This document shows, in pieces, positions 45,394 through 63,215 of a stretch of 64,000 nt of DNA (positions are counted from its first letter, which is position 1; the number at the start of each line of letters is the position of its first letter). The position numbers were made by a program, and so were the translations under genes. The stretch lies in NCBI RefSeq assembly GCF_026210795.1, contig NC_089429.1, positions 5,022,001-5,086,000 of the forward strand, given 5' to 3'. The DNA is from Rhizophagus irregularis (Eukaryota > Glomeromycota > Glomeromycetes > Glomerales > Glomeraceae). Under the pieces are notes generated by a model. That model did not search any database. It worked only from the letters and a program-made list of their open reading frames with translations, and was not told the DNA's origin.

Positions 45394-46923
45394 ATGGCAA
45401 AGGGATATTCGTTAGCAACTGATTTGAGATTGTTAATAAACAACCCAAACTATAGTGATATCACTATTGTATGCGAAGATGGAAGCTTTTACGCGTGTAA
45501 GGCAATTTTGGCGGCAAGATGTGAAGTGTTTAATGGTTTTATTTATAATGGGATGAAAGAAACTTATGAAAATCAGATACGTTTTCCTGAGATAAAATCA
45601 ATTGCCATGAAAATTATACTCAATTATATATATACCGGATTTTGTACAGCTGAAGAATTGAAAAATGATACTATTATCGATATTTACCATGCAGCAGATT
45701 ATTTCCAATTAAAGAATCTTTCGGATTATATTATTAGAGTAATTGGATTTTTTTTGAAACCATCGGCAGAATCAAATGTTCCAGAATTATTATCAAGGGC
45801 TCTTGTCAAATTGTCACCATCGGAAGAAAATTCTCTTCTTCAAATATTGGCCGAATATGTATCATCAATGCCCTTGAACACTATTGAATATAATCAACTA
45901 TCCTTCCCTGCTTTAAAATTTCTTTTATCATATGTAAGAGGGAAAGGAAAATCCTTGCCAGCGACGGAATATGAAGTATTTCGATTTGTGATCATCCATG
46001 TAGCACACCAAATTTCAAAGGATGCAGTAGAAATGCTTGAAAATTATTTACCTACTATGGATAAAATAGATCAAATACAAGATTCGAATATCATCGTACA
46101 AAATACAGAATTTCACCTTTTTCGTCCACAATTAACTGAAATCTTAACTCCTCTACTTGAATTTATTGATATTAGACGTATAGATGGAAAAATTTTGACA
46201 GATGTTCTAGAACCATTGGATATTATTACTCCTGAAAAGATAGTTGACGCCTATAGATTTTACGCTAGAAATCATCTTAGTTTACCTTCTTCATTTACAA
46301 CTGAAACTCCCGTTTCCTTTAAACAAAATAATTTGTCTCCTGTTACCGCCAATCAAAATAATTTTTTTCCCACTTCTGAAACTTTAACTCCGGATAACTT
46401 GCGCTCCCCTATTGTTAATTCTCCACCTTTAATTAGTAAATTAAACTTTATTTGGGATGAGTCAGCATGTGGATCAGACCTTGTAATTGAAAAGACTGGA
46501 TCTACTGTGAGAGCATTGAGTAGTTGTAAATCAACAGAAAATGTTAAAGGAAAAATTTTAATTAATGATAAAGGTATATATGAGTGGAATCTAATCGTTG
46601 ATAAAGGATGCAAAAAAATGTATATTGGTATTTGTGCGGGTAAAAGTTTTGATGTAGAAAGTTTTGCAGGTTATCAAAGGAATGGATGGGTTTTCGCTTC
46701 AAGTGGGCTTTATTGGAACGATAGTAAATTCAAGCGTGGTGAAGCGACTTATGCGGAGGGTGATAAGATAACCGTTCATTTGAATATGAATGAAAAAACT
46801 TTAGCGTTCTCAATCAATGATAAAAGGTATCCAGAAATTTCCACGTGGAGGAAACTTCCATCAAAAATTTACCCTGTCGTATCATTATCATATCCAGGAC
46901 AAATTCGAATTCAACCTCATTAG
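45394..46923 (+). CDS. BTB-SPRY protein 9 (extended linker)
   Basis: Single-exon, 509 residues from the first ATG at 45394 (MAKGYSLATDLRLLINNPNYSD). BTB at about 8-115 (RVIGFF and TAEELKN differ from the others), BACK-like at about 120-235, then a Ser/Thr/Pro/Asn-rich linker at about 295-350 absent from all paralogues, and a SPRY-like domain at about 352-508 (GIYEWNLIVDKGCKKMYIGICAG, VHLNMNEKTLAFSIND, LPSKIYPVVSLSYPGQ). The variable loop lacks both cysteines (GLYWNDSKFKRGEATYAEG). Codon use is less AT-biased. Most diverged member; intact. Confidence 0.82.
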   Translation: MAKGYSLATDLRLLINNPNYSDITIVCEDGSFYACKAILAARCEVFNGFIYNGMKETYENQIRFPEIKSIAMKIILNYIYTGFCTAEELKNDTIIDIYHAADYFQLKNLSDYIIRVIGFFLKPSAESNVPELLSRALVKLSPSEENSLLQILAEYVSSMPLNTIEYNQLSFPALKFLLSYVRGKGKSLPATEYEVFRFVIIHVAHQISKDAVEMLENYLPTMDKIDQIQDSNIIVQNTEFHLFRPQLTEILTPLLEFIDIRRIDGKILTDVLEPLDIITPEKIVDAYRFYARNHLSLPSSFTTETPVSFKQNNLSPVTANQNNFFPTSETLTPDNLRSPIVNSPPLISKLNFIWDESACGSDLVIEKTGSTVRALSSCKSTENVKGKILINDKGIYEWNLIVDKGCKKMYIGICAGKSFDVESFAGYQRNGWVFASSGLYWNDSKFKRGEATYAEGDKITVHLNMNEKTLAFSINDKRYPEISTWRKLPSKIYPVVSLSYPGQIRIQPH

Positions 46924-48357
46924 TAATGTTTAATAGTGATATTTAGCGAGATTTAATTGAATGATTTTATTATGTAATGATGATATACAATTTTTTGTCA
47001 AATGTGTGATTCATTTGAGCAGTTCTCAATAAAGAAAGAAAATTTTATAATTCAGAAGTAATAATAATTATTTGAAATTTACCATATATTATTTTATGAA
47101 TATATAATACCTATGCTGTATATATAGTGTCGATCGGAATTATTAACCTTTTTTAGCGAAGGAAATGATCACGAGAAAACGGAATATTTATTATTTTACG
47201 TAATCAATTCTCGTTGTTTGGTAGTAATAGGAAACTATTCCATGCAGGATATAATCACAAAGTATTAACTGTCAATGATATTGAACAAAATATGCAATTA
47301 AATGATTAATGACATGTTTTCATTTGTAAACACTGCGCCATTCTGGTAGCAAATCGTAGAATACAATAAGAATTGAATTCGACTGCATCGGTGTAACATT
47401 CACGCCTATATTTACATCAAATTTATGTTTTTTGTTACCCAAGAATGAAGAGAAGGATGTAAAAAATATTACTTATTCGATGGTTGAAGTTAACAACCTA
47501 TCGAATAACTTTTATCGTTAGCATCATCTTTAAGGTATGAGATCTCTTCTTAGCTTTAGGAATTACTATCCATTTAAAGTAATTATAATTATTGAAAGAG
47601 CATTTTGGATAATATATATTGAGAACATGATCGTGTAATGAAATAAATCTTTCCGCTTTATTATAACGAACTTTATATTATCAATAGATCATGTGAATTT
47701 TATTTCTTGAAATCTGTGCGACTTTTACTTATCCCAAATAATCGGTACCATTTGTGTTGAGAGCCTAGAACGCAAATGGTTAATATTCTAAATTTCTAAA
47801 AATAGAAAATTAATAAATGCTCGGATTAAAGTTCAATCGGTACAAAAAAGGGGTAAAATCAAAGAACATTGATAATGCCAAGAAAAGATTTACGATTGTT
47901 TTTACAGTAACATGTAAAAGATAAAGACCTTTAATATTATTGTAATCTATATATCATAAAATAGATTAACCTGTGAAGTATGAAAATCTCTCCTTTTTTC
48001 ATATTGACAAAATATCGTTGAACTTATTATCCATCGAATTTTTTTCGATTGGGATTCTATTGATAATAATTTTCCAATTGAATTGATTAAAATTCTTAAT
48101 AAGAATTTTTCATTGTATGAATAATAATATGGTTTGCGAAAGAAATTTCTAAACAAATACTGCGTAACTTTCTTTAATTATGCGCAGTTACAGCGTATTT
48201 TCGACTTAACCATTTACGGCAAACGGCGTATGGCTATTATAATGCATAAGTCTGATTTGGTAACGATTACCGATTTGTGGCAAAAAAAAAAAATTTATAT
48301 AAATGTGTGTAGCTAATTTTCTTTTTTAAACACAAAATATAATTTAAGTAAACAGAT
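46924..48357. other. Intergenic
   Basis: An AATAAAG signal near 47030 probably ends gene 9. No other gene, RNA or repeat is supported before the ABC transporter start. Confidence 0.45.
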
Positions 48358-54850
<6,493 letters not shown>

Positions 54851-55748
54851 AATTTATACATATAAGGATTTTTAATATAATTTACTTAGATTAATCTTAA
54901 TCAGATAATGAAATAATATAACATAAGGGAGAGTAATTGACTTTGTGTAGTGTAGTTAGTGGCTTTAAAATGATTTGAGATTAATGTGATAATATGTAAC
55001 ACACGTTTTTTATTTGATTGAATAAAAAATTTTTGGGTCCAATAATCTAATGATTCCCTTAAACATAACTAATAATACATCGAAAAATAAAAATTATTAA
55101 ATAGCGTTAAAATGGGTTTGCAGGGGTAAGTGTAGGCAGGAGGATGTATTCGATCCTCTATCTTAAGTCTGGTAAGGTTGGGATAAAGGTATTATAACGT
55201 ATTATAACGGAATTCATCTAGCATCACGTCTTGGGAACTCTGCTAGTTTACAAGACCAGTGATACCAGACGGTTCTAGGTAGTTTTAACGGGCAATTTTG
55301 CTAGGTAAACTATTTCTATTGCTCGAGGAAATGCCTAAAGAGAAAAGCCAGTGGAACTCGTTATATCGTTCCCTCAAGGACAAGGTTACCAGCGATACAA
55401 TCGAGATTCATGAAAAGTATAAGACCCCTACACAGTAATAAGAACGTCATGTCGACCTAAGAAATAAATCTTTCAATCACAGGCAGAGTAAAAATGAAGT
55501 GATTCCCGTCGTGACTATATTATTTTTTTATCTCTTGCTAACTACGGAATTTGTGCTACAGATCTGAAATTCTTTCATCTCGAAAAAATTCTCTCGTGGA
55601 ACTTAACCCTTTATATGATCTAGATTTGACTGGAGAGATATAGATAAGTGAGAATTTATAACGGGTGGATAATTTTTTCGAAAGTCTGATGTTTATGTAC
55701 TTATCTTCCGACAGATCTGGGCAATGATTAAGAATATCCAGGAACTTT
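54851..55748. other. 3' flank of the ABC gene, then less AT-rich unassigned sequence
   Basis: From about 55100 base composition becomes more balanced (blocks such as GAACTCGTTATATCGTTCCC), like the adjoining tandem array, and unlike the local genes. It probably belongs to the same repeated element. No protein family recognised. Confidence 0.4.
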
Positions 55749-57192
55749 GGTGCAACCACGTTAAGTATACGTGGATGACTACCGGGAGGAGAGATATAAA
55801 GCCTTAGGAGTCGTAATGGAACGCTCCAGTCCGTCCTTAAAAGGACCTATTGCCGAAGCAAAGACCATAAACAGTACAGAGTCTGCCTCCCCGGTGTTTA
55901 GTGCGCGTTCATATTTTAATTCAAAGAAACAGTATCATGGTGCAACCACGTTAAGTACGCGTGGATGACTACCGGGAGGAGAGATATAAAGCCTTAGGAG
56001 TCATAATGGAACGCCCAGTCCATCCTTAAAAGGATCTATTGCCGAAGCAAAGACCATAAGCAATACAGGGTCTGCCTCCCCGGTGTTTAATGCGCGTTCA
56101 TATTTTTTAATCTTCAAATAAAATATATTGTTAATATATTGTTAATATATTGAATTAAAAATTTATTATTACTTTATCAATTAAATATATTTATTATACC
56201 TTTTCCATGAGTTCTGATGTAATATTTTTTGAGCAATCTAAGTTTTTCAGAATCACAGATATATTTTGATCCTTTCTTTTCCAATTAATTTTAAAGAAAC
56301 AGTATCATGGTGCAACTACGTTAGGTATACGTGGATGTCTGCCGGGAGGAGAGATATAAAGCCTTAGGAGTCATAATGGAACGCCCCAGTCCATCCTTAA
56401 AAGGACCTATTGCCGAAGCAAAGACTATAAGCAATACAGGGTCTGCCTCCCGCGGTGTTTAGTGCGCGTTCATATTTTAATTCAAAGAAACAGTATCATA
56501 ATGCAACCACGTTAAGTACGCGTGGGAGGAGAGAGATAAAGCCTAATGGAAACGCCCCAGTCCATCCTTAAAAGGACCTATTGTCGAAGCAAAGACCATA
56601 GGCAATACAGGGTCTGCCTCCCCGGTGTTTAATGCGCGTTCATATTTTTTAATCTTCAAATAAAATATATTGTTAATATATTGTTAATATATTGAATTAA
56701 AAATTTATTATTACTTTATCAATTAAATATATTTATTATACCTTTTCCATGAGTTCTGAAGTAATATTTTTTGAGCAATCTAAGTTTTTCAGAATCACAG
56801 ATATATTTTGATCCTTTCTTTTCCAATTAATTTTAAAGAAACAGTATCATGGTGCAACCACGTTAAGTACGCGTGGATGACTACCGGGAGGAGAGATATA
56901 AAGCCTTAGGAGTCATAATGGAACGCCCAGTCCATCCTTAAAAGGATCTATTGCCGAAGCAAAGACTATAAGCAATACAGGGTCTGCCTCCCCGGTGTTT
57001 AGTGCGCGTTCATATTTTTGATTTAAAGAAACAGTATCATTGGTACAACTACGTTAGGTATACGTGGATGTATACCGGGAGGAGAGATATAAAGATTTAG
57101 GAGTCATATTGGAACGCTCCAGTCCATTCTTAAAAGGACCTATTGCCGAAGCAAAGACCGTAAGTAATACAGGGTCAGCCTCCCCGGTGTTG
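55749..57192 (+). repeat. Six-copy tandem array, unit about 190 bp, two units with an AT-rich insert
   Basis: Units begin GGTGCAACCACGTTAAGT at 55749, 55939, 56309, 56500, 56851 and 57042. Each holds the blocks CCGGGAGGAGAGATATAAAG, CTTAAAAGGACCTATTGCCG and GGGTCTGCCTCCCCGGTGTT. Copies 2 and 4 are followed by an AT-rich insert of about 195 bp that is nearly identical in both, giving a higher-order unit of about 540 bp. Copy 4 has lost about 20 bp. Some units are open in one frame and others shifted, so coding is doubtful. Confidence 0.85.
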
Positions 57193-57407
57193 GTGAACGC
57201 GAAAGAAAAGAAGTAAGATCTATGAACATGAGTAGATTATAATCTACCAAATAAACCCATGTATCAAGACTGTGTTACACATCTACATATCATGAGTTGC
57301 AGTGTCGCACATGAGCAGAAAATCATTTATCATTAGCGGCACGTCACGACCGTCACAACGTCACGTTGTCGTCAAATAAAAGTTGGGCCTTAGAAAAATG
57401 ACACTAC

Positions 57408-59284
57408 ATGCACGCGTCAACGTGTTCTCAGCTGTGCTCTATTCCTCATAAAGCTCACGAGTTTTTCCACGTAAATCCCTGCTCGAGGTGGCAATTGTGG
57501 CAATTTCGGTATTTCTCTAACAGCCAGAATCCTTGTTCCCAGTTTGCTAGCTCTCTAAGACATATCATGAATGAATGCGAAAACCCTTTGATTGCTAATG
57601 CTGCACAGAATAAGCTTAAAAATGTACAAAATGTTGCGAATTTGACGTGTTTTTTAAAGAACCAGTAACGTGTTTTAACTGAGGGTATACAAATACCTCA
57701 CCGACTTCTGTTTCCTCTTCACATTAGATTAATAAAGAATCCCAACGGAAGCGTAAAGCTAAAGCTACTTCAAGATCCTTGAAAGAAAAGTCGAAGCGTC
57801 AAAGACTCAAACAAAAAGTTCTTCTTGAATCTCACCTCACAGCTCAATTAGAGGCCACTAGCAATGAAAAATTGGCTCTAAATCAAACACATCTCCAGTT
57901 TATCAAGCAAAATGTTAGTTAAGCTTAATCAATAATTTTAGTTTATTGATTACAAACACTAACTGACATTATTCTACACGTAAAAAAGGGTCCAATTATT
58001 TCTAACGAAACATCAGATGGTGTAAGTAAAGAACAAGATACATCCAATGAATCAGATGATGAAAGTGACGATGGATATAAAACTCCAACTCCAATATCGC
58101 AATATTCTTCTGGAGATTCATTCACCGAAAACGAAAAGATTATCATAACTAATATTCCTTCAAATTTATTACAATTAGGAAGTTTAGAATCTGATTTGTG
58201 TATAAATAATGTTAATATATCGGCAAAATTTAGAGCTTATATTAATGAAGCCATTTCACACGCTAATACTGATGGGCTATATGTTGAATCAAATACGCAC
58301 GAGATTTTATCATTATCATCAATACTTGTCTTGATACCAAATTCTTATTCTACAAAAATGGTAGAAATATTTGGTTTGCAAGTACTTGCATCAATTCATC
58401 ATGAATATACGCCGACATTATCTATATCATTGGATACAGAAATTGAGTGCATATATAGGAATGTTATTAAAACATGTTTGAAAGTTTCACGTAGCAATGC
58501 AATTGATCTTTTATGTACAAATCTTGCAAATAGAAATGAATTGAGGAATAATTTTGGGTTTTTAATGCTGGATTTGATAAGAACTCTACCAATCGATAAA
58601 ATCAGGAATGAACCAAGTGAATTAACATTAATCACCAATTATTTAGACAGAATCATGAAAGATGCTTTTCATAACCCGGATAAATATATAGCTCAATGGC
58701 CAAATACGGCCCTAACGGAAAGTAGAATAAGAAAACTTGACGGATCAAGAACGAAACAGCCAGATTTTGTAGTAACGATGAAATATCAGTCTCAGACGAC
58801 AAATATTATTTATGTCGGTGAAGTGTCTGGTCCATCCGAGAAAAACAGCGTATATAAAAACTGTCTTGATTTAATCAGGATAGGTGTGTTTATGAAAGAT
58901 TGCATCGACTCAGCAATTTCGAGAGGAGCCGAGATAAAAATATTAGGATTTCAATGTATCGCATACAAAGTGGATTTCTATATTCTTGATTTAATAAGTG
59001 AAGGATTATATACGATGAATCATATAGCTCAAATTTCGATACCCGAGACAATAAAGGATCTATATATTTTTATAGAAGAGTTACACGTTCTATTAAATAT
59101 ACGAAATATTTTATTGGAATCTTATGATATCTTTATTGATAAACTTGAGAATCCGGGGTCAGCTCAGTTAGAATTAAAATCATCATTCAAAAAGAATACA
59201 TTGGATACTCCTGAATTTAATAGGCTTGTTAGTAAAACTCGTTGTGTAAAAAGGGAATGCCCGTTTTGGTTTGGAAGATATTAA
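57408..59284 (+). CDS. PD-(D/E)XK nuclease-like protein of unknown role, multi-exon
   Basis: Well supported exons are 57728-57913 (62 codons; basic coiled-coil-like, QRKRKAKATSRSLKEKSKRQ) and 57989-59284 (431 codons), joined in phase by a 75-nt intron with a CTAAC branch motif. The start is uncertain: an open frame from ATG 57408 with several Cys/His residues may be an upstream exon, spliced from about 57623. After an acidic Ser/Asp-rich segment the main domain has ESRIRKL, PDFVVTMKY and IIYVGEVSGPSEKNS, resembling the E...D...ExK pattern of PD-(D/E)XK nucleases, but Ser replaces the final Lys, so activity is doubtful. Similar fungal proteins are often repeat-associated, and this one directly follows the tandem array. 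The C-terminus ends with a basic Cys-containing CVKRECPFW segment. It could equally be a host gene of unknown function. Confidence 0.6.
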
Positions 59285-60805
59285 TATTGGATAGTTTTAC
59301 ATTCGGCCTTAGGCATTACCATGAGGTCTTCAGGCGGGTGGAGATAATTGGCTCAATCATTAGTAAAATTCACGATACTTCAGTCTTGAATACAGAAGTT
59401 GTATGAGAAAGTATGAGGAAGTATGAGTTCAACTAAATTTCGTTAAGCATCACATTATATTAGTAATAATTTTCTTTTCAGGTAATTAACAAAATTTTGT
59501 TATGAATTGGATAACTACGCCACATGTAATAATTAGAATCACGTCATCTTTGAACTTTTTGTAAGAACTTTATTATTCATTTTACAATTATTAAATAAAT
59601 TTAATTTTAGATTTGTTTTAAATTAGTATCCGTATCAAGTAATTTAACTTAAATTAAAAACCGGTTTCTGACCGAAAAATATTAGGCTATTCATACCCTT
59701 TTTTGCATATAATACGTATAATACGTTAGGAACCCGGAATTTTTTATTTTATTTTATTTTATTCATTTCAAAAAGAAAGAGTTTTCGCAATTTCATAGTG
59801 ATCTATTTAAATGAACGTTTTAATAACGACGTTTTTAAACGAAATTCTCTGCGCCTTTGGAATTTTATCACGTGAATCAACACGTGTTACAAAATACAAA
59901 TCCAACAACAAAAAAGATTGCTTTTTTAAGTTTTTTTTCGAGAAATAAAAGTTTAAATTTAAACAATTTCTCCATTTGAAATTTGTTTGTTTGTTTTTAT
60001 TCATAATTTTCCGATTTTTTTTAAGAATTCGATTAAGAAATTTCTATAGAAAGTTCGAAGCATAATAGGATCATTGGATCATTGGATCCGCATTTTAATA
60101 CCGATTAAAAATCCGAACGATCTTTAAAAGTGACCTTATTTTGGATCAAATTTTTTACCCATTAATTCTTTTTTTTTTAAAAAAAAATTACTAGTATTTT
60201 TTTAATTATTATTATTGCCAATGAAGAAAAATGAGACGTTTCCTTTCCAAACATATGTTGGAATTATGTGATGTGGCGCATACTCATATTGTACAAGTAT
60301 AATAAATTAACTAGTTGAACTAGTTTATCTTAATTACATGTATGAATTATGTAATTTAATTAAAAGGGTCACCACCATCCTAAAAAAACTAAAAGGTTCT
60401 AGAAAGGTATGACATTATGAACGGTGTAAAATATGCTCATGATTCACTTAAGGAATTTCCGGGAATGGGAATCGGCAGAAACGCCACATCATTACTCTAT
60501 TTAGGTTTAAAGGGTTTAATAATTATAAGAGGTTTTATATTTAGTACTATTGTAACTGGTTAAGTATAAGTATGGTAACTGATTGAGTATAATATATGAT
60601 AATATTGACGTTTAGACAAAGTAATGTAGACAATCTTTATGAAATTTGGCATGTTTCAGGAAAGTATATAAAAATGCCAACTTTTTCATCTTTATCCTTT
60701 CATTGAAACTTTTAAAAAACTTATTTTTATTAAAAAAAAAATAACAAAGTAACCCCTACTTTTTTTTTCTTTTCTTTTTTTTTAAAAAAAATAAACCAAT
60801 TAAAA
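59285..60805. other. Intergenic
   Basis: No gene supported up to the promoter of the secreted-protein gene. A small palindrome around AACTAGTTGAACTAGTT occurs near 60310. Confidence 0.45.
60665..60673 (+). promoter_or_regulatory. TATA box of the secreted-protein gene
   Basis: TATATAAAA about 140 bp before the ATG, followed by a pyrimidine-rich tract at 60682-60700, the usual arrangement of a strong fungal core promoter. Confidence 0.5.
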
Positions 60806-61564
60806 ATGAAATTCTCACCAATTTTTATTATTTATACCATTTATTTCACCACATTTTTATTCACTAAAAATCAAGCATGTGAACAAAGTTGTCGGGATGG
60901 TATCTCATTAGCATTTTGTAATAGTTATACACAAGAATGGAATCCACTTTTTGATACTCTTGGTTCAAATTTAACGAATAATATTTATACTGGATTAAAT
61001 GTTAATATTGATCAAGTTAAAATTTTGGTTGATACAGCAATTTTAAATCAAGTTAATAAATCAAAAACAGAATTTTCTAATAATTGTAAAGATATTGTTG
61101 AAGATTCAATATTTTCAAAAGATCCAAAATTTAAAGGACAATGTCAAAAACCTTTAAAAGTTATACAACCTAAACCTGGAGTTAATTGGACATTAAGTGA
61201 TTGTGAACAACAAGATTATATTTGTGGAAATCCTCCTTCAATTTGTCATTTTATGAATGAACATGTTAAACCAAGAAATGTTGAATTACTTAAAGAAGCT
61301 TTAAATGATCGTGTTTCAGATAATGGAAATTTTACAAGTTCACTTATTAAAATTACTAATAAAGTTATTACAAATTCTGATTCTTTTGAGAAAAATCAAA
61401 CAAAGGATTTTATGGATATTGTTACAATGAATATTAAATTTGAATTAAAACAATTTGCTACCACTTTTAATAATAGTTTTTGTATCACTGATTCAAATTC
61501 TACAACAACTTCTTGTGATAAATATGATTCAGGAATCAAATCTCTTCTTTTATCTTTTCCTTAA
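60806..61564 (+). CDS. Small secreted cysteine-containing protein (candidate effector)
   Basis: Single-exon, 252 residues. Residues 1-24 form a signal peptide (hydrophobic IIYTIYFTTFLF, cleavage likely after KNQA). The mature protein starts CEQSCRDG and contains about ten cysteines, several N-glycosylation sites (NLT, NWT, NFT, NQT, NNS) and no membrane anchor, so it is probably exported and disulphide-bonded. No catalytic motif or known family is recognised. A TATA box and CT tract precede it, suggesting strong regulated expression. In a symbiotic fungus such a protein may act at the plant interface, but a cell-wall or housekeeping secreted role is equally possible. Confidence 0.75.
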   Translation: MKFSPIFIIYTIYFTTFLFTKNQACEQSCRDGISLAFCNSYTQEWNPLFDTLGSNLTNNIYTGLNVNIDQVKILVDTAILNQVNKSKTEFSNNCKDIVEDSIFSKDPKFKGQCQKPLKVIQPKPGVNWTLSDCEQQDYICGNPPSICHFMNEHVKPRNVELLKEALNDRVSDNGNFTSSLIKITNKVITNSDSFEKNQTKDFMDIVTMNIKFELKQFATTFNNSFCITDSNSTTTSCDKYDSGIKSLLLSFP

Positions 61565-62134
61565 AAAAATTTTTTTTAAAAAAAAAGATTATATAAATAG
61601 GGGTTACTACAATTACACCTTTCTTTTTTTACATTAAATCCGCTTTTTTACCTTTTTTACCTTGTTAGTTCGATTCTAAAAAATTTTTTTTTTGATATGG
61701 ACTTTTTTAAAAAAACTTTTTTTTTTAATAATATCTTTGCTGGGCAATGATATCAAATTTAAATGTAGTAAATGTAGTGTAATTTTTTTATATATATTAT
61801 ATATATTGTAGTTTAATTTTATTACTTTTTTTTTTTAAATAAAATAAATAGATCTTTTACTGATATTACTGATATTCTAAAAATTTTTCTTTATTGAATC
61901 GTATAATTTATTATTGTTTTCGTCTAAATAACATTTTTGGTACTTGATGTCTCTTAAACAATAAGCCCACTAATCAATGATTCCTTTTTCTCTCTCATTT
62001 TTGATTTTTTCATTACAATTCTTATTTAAACAATCCTAAAATAACAACAAAGAATTATAATAAACAAAGATGAAACTTAATGGTAAATAATTGTCTTTCA
62101 CAAAAGGCATGGCGTATACCGACTGTATCACACG
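61565..62134. other. 3' flank of the secreted-protein gene
   Basis: Homopolymer-rich, with TATATATATTATATATATT near 61790 and AAATAAAATAAATAG near 61838 as a likely polyadenylation signal. Confidence 0.4.
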
Positions 62135-63215
62135 CATCACATTGCAGTAAATGATTATTGATATTTCCGTAATAGCGTTCACTCCGAAAATCATACATAT
62201 GGACATACCATTTCATGTTTATTAGCTGCAGTAGTAAATGACTATTGATATTAATCGGAGTCTTTTATAGTGTTCACTTCGAAAATAATATATACCATCT
62301 CACGCTTATTAACCGCAGTAGCAAATGATTGTTACTATTGATCGCAATATCTTTAATTGACCGTAATAGTGTTTACTTCGAAAATAATACTGTATAAAAT
62401 AAAATAGATCAAGAAATTTCATACCATCTCACGCTTATTAACCGCAATACTATTGATTGCAGTAGTATCCTTTAATTGACCGTAGCAGCTACCGTAGTAG
62501 TTCACATTTTATCACATTTATAAGTTTCAAAAATAATATAAATAGATCAAGAAATTTCATAACATTTTTGATTTCTACATCTTTGTGCATGGGTATTAAC
62601 TGGCTAGTGAGGATTTTTATCTGAAGCCAGTTGTTTGCTATTTGCAAACTTCCCAATCGCATCATCTTTCGCAATAGTCGGAAGAGAATTTTTTTAAAAA
62701 AGGGGAAACCCTATAAGAAATTTTAGCGGGTTGGGAGTGTAAAAATGTGAAGTGTAAATAATTTTTAGTATAGTACATCATATTTATTATACAATATGAT
62801 TTTGTTACGAAATCCAATAATATTCGTTATCATCATCATAAATTATAGAAATACGCGAAAAAAAATAATAAATAATTGTTTTAACATAAAAATAACTCTT
62901 TATTTAAGTGACTTCATATACAACTAATAAAATTTGTTCGACACAGTTCAAAAAAAAACAAGTATTTTTTTCTAATCTCGTAAAACTTCAATTTAACAAA
63001 CATTATTCCTTTTTATCGGAAGGATGTAAAATAATAATATATCGGTCAATAGTCAATACTCCCCCTCATTTTTTAGGAAATTTAATTGGTTTGATATAAA
63101 TGATATAAATGTATAGTAAATCTTTGTAATACGGGGGGTATAAACGTGGGGAAAGTTTATCAACTTTATCATTCATGCATTCTCTTTATATGCTGATATA
63201 CATCATTTTTCTCGG
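62135..63215 (+). repeat. Dispersed repeat, copy B, with an internal tandem part
   Basis: Direct relative of 18655-19500. Its first part (about 62135-62500) contains three imperfect tandem copies of a roughly 110-bp unit with CACGCTTATTAACCGCAGTA and ATTGACCGTAATAGTGTT; copy A has about two. The following unique part aligns with copy A to the TTATCAACTTTATCAT block near 63165. Confidence 0.75.

Noticed and set aside
55771-55968. Open frame of 65 codons in the tandem array (MERSSPSLKGPIAEAK region) as a gene
   Set aside because: The frame is shifted in the other array units, so no selection for coding is evident.
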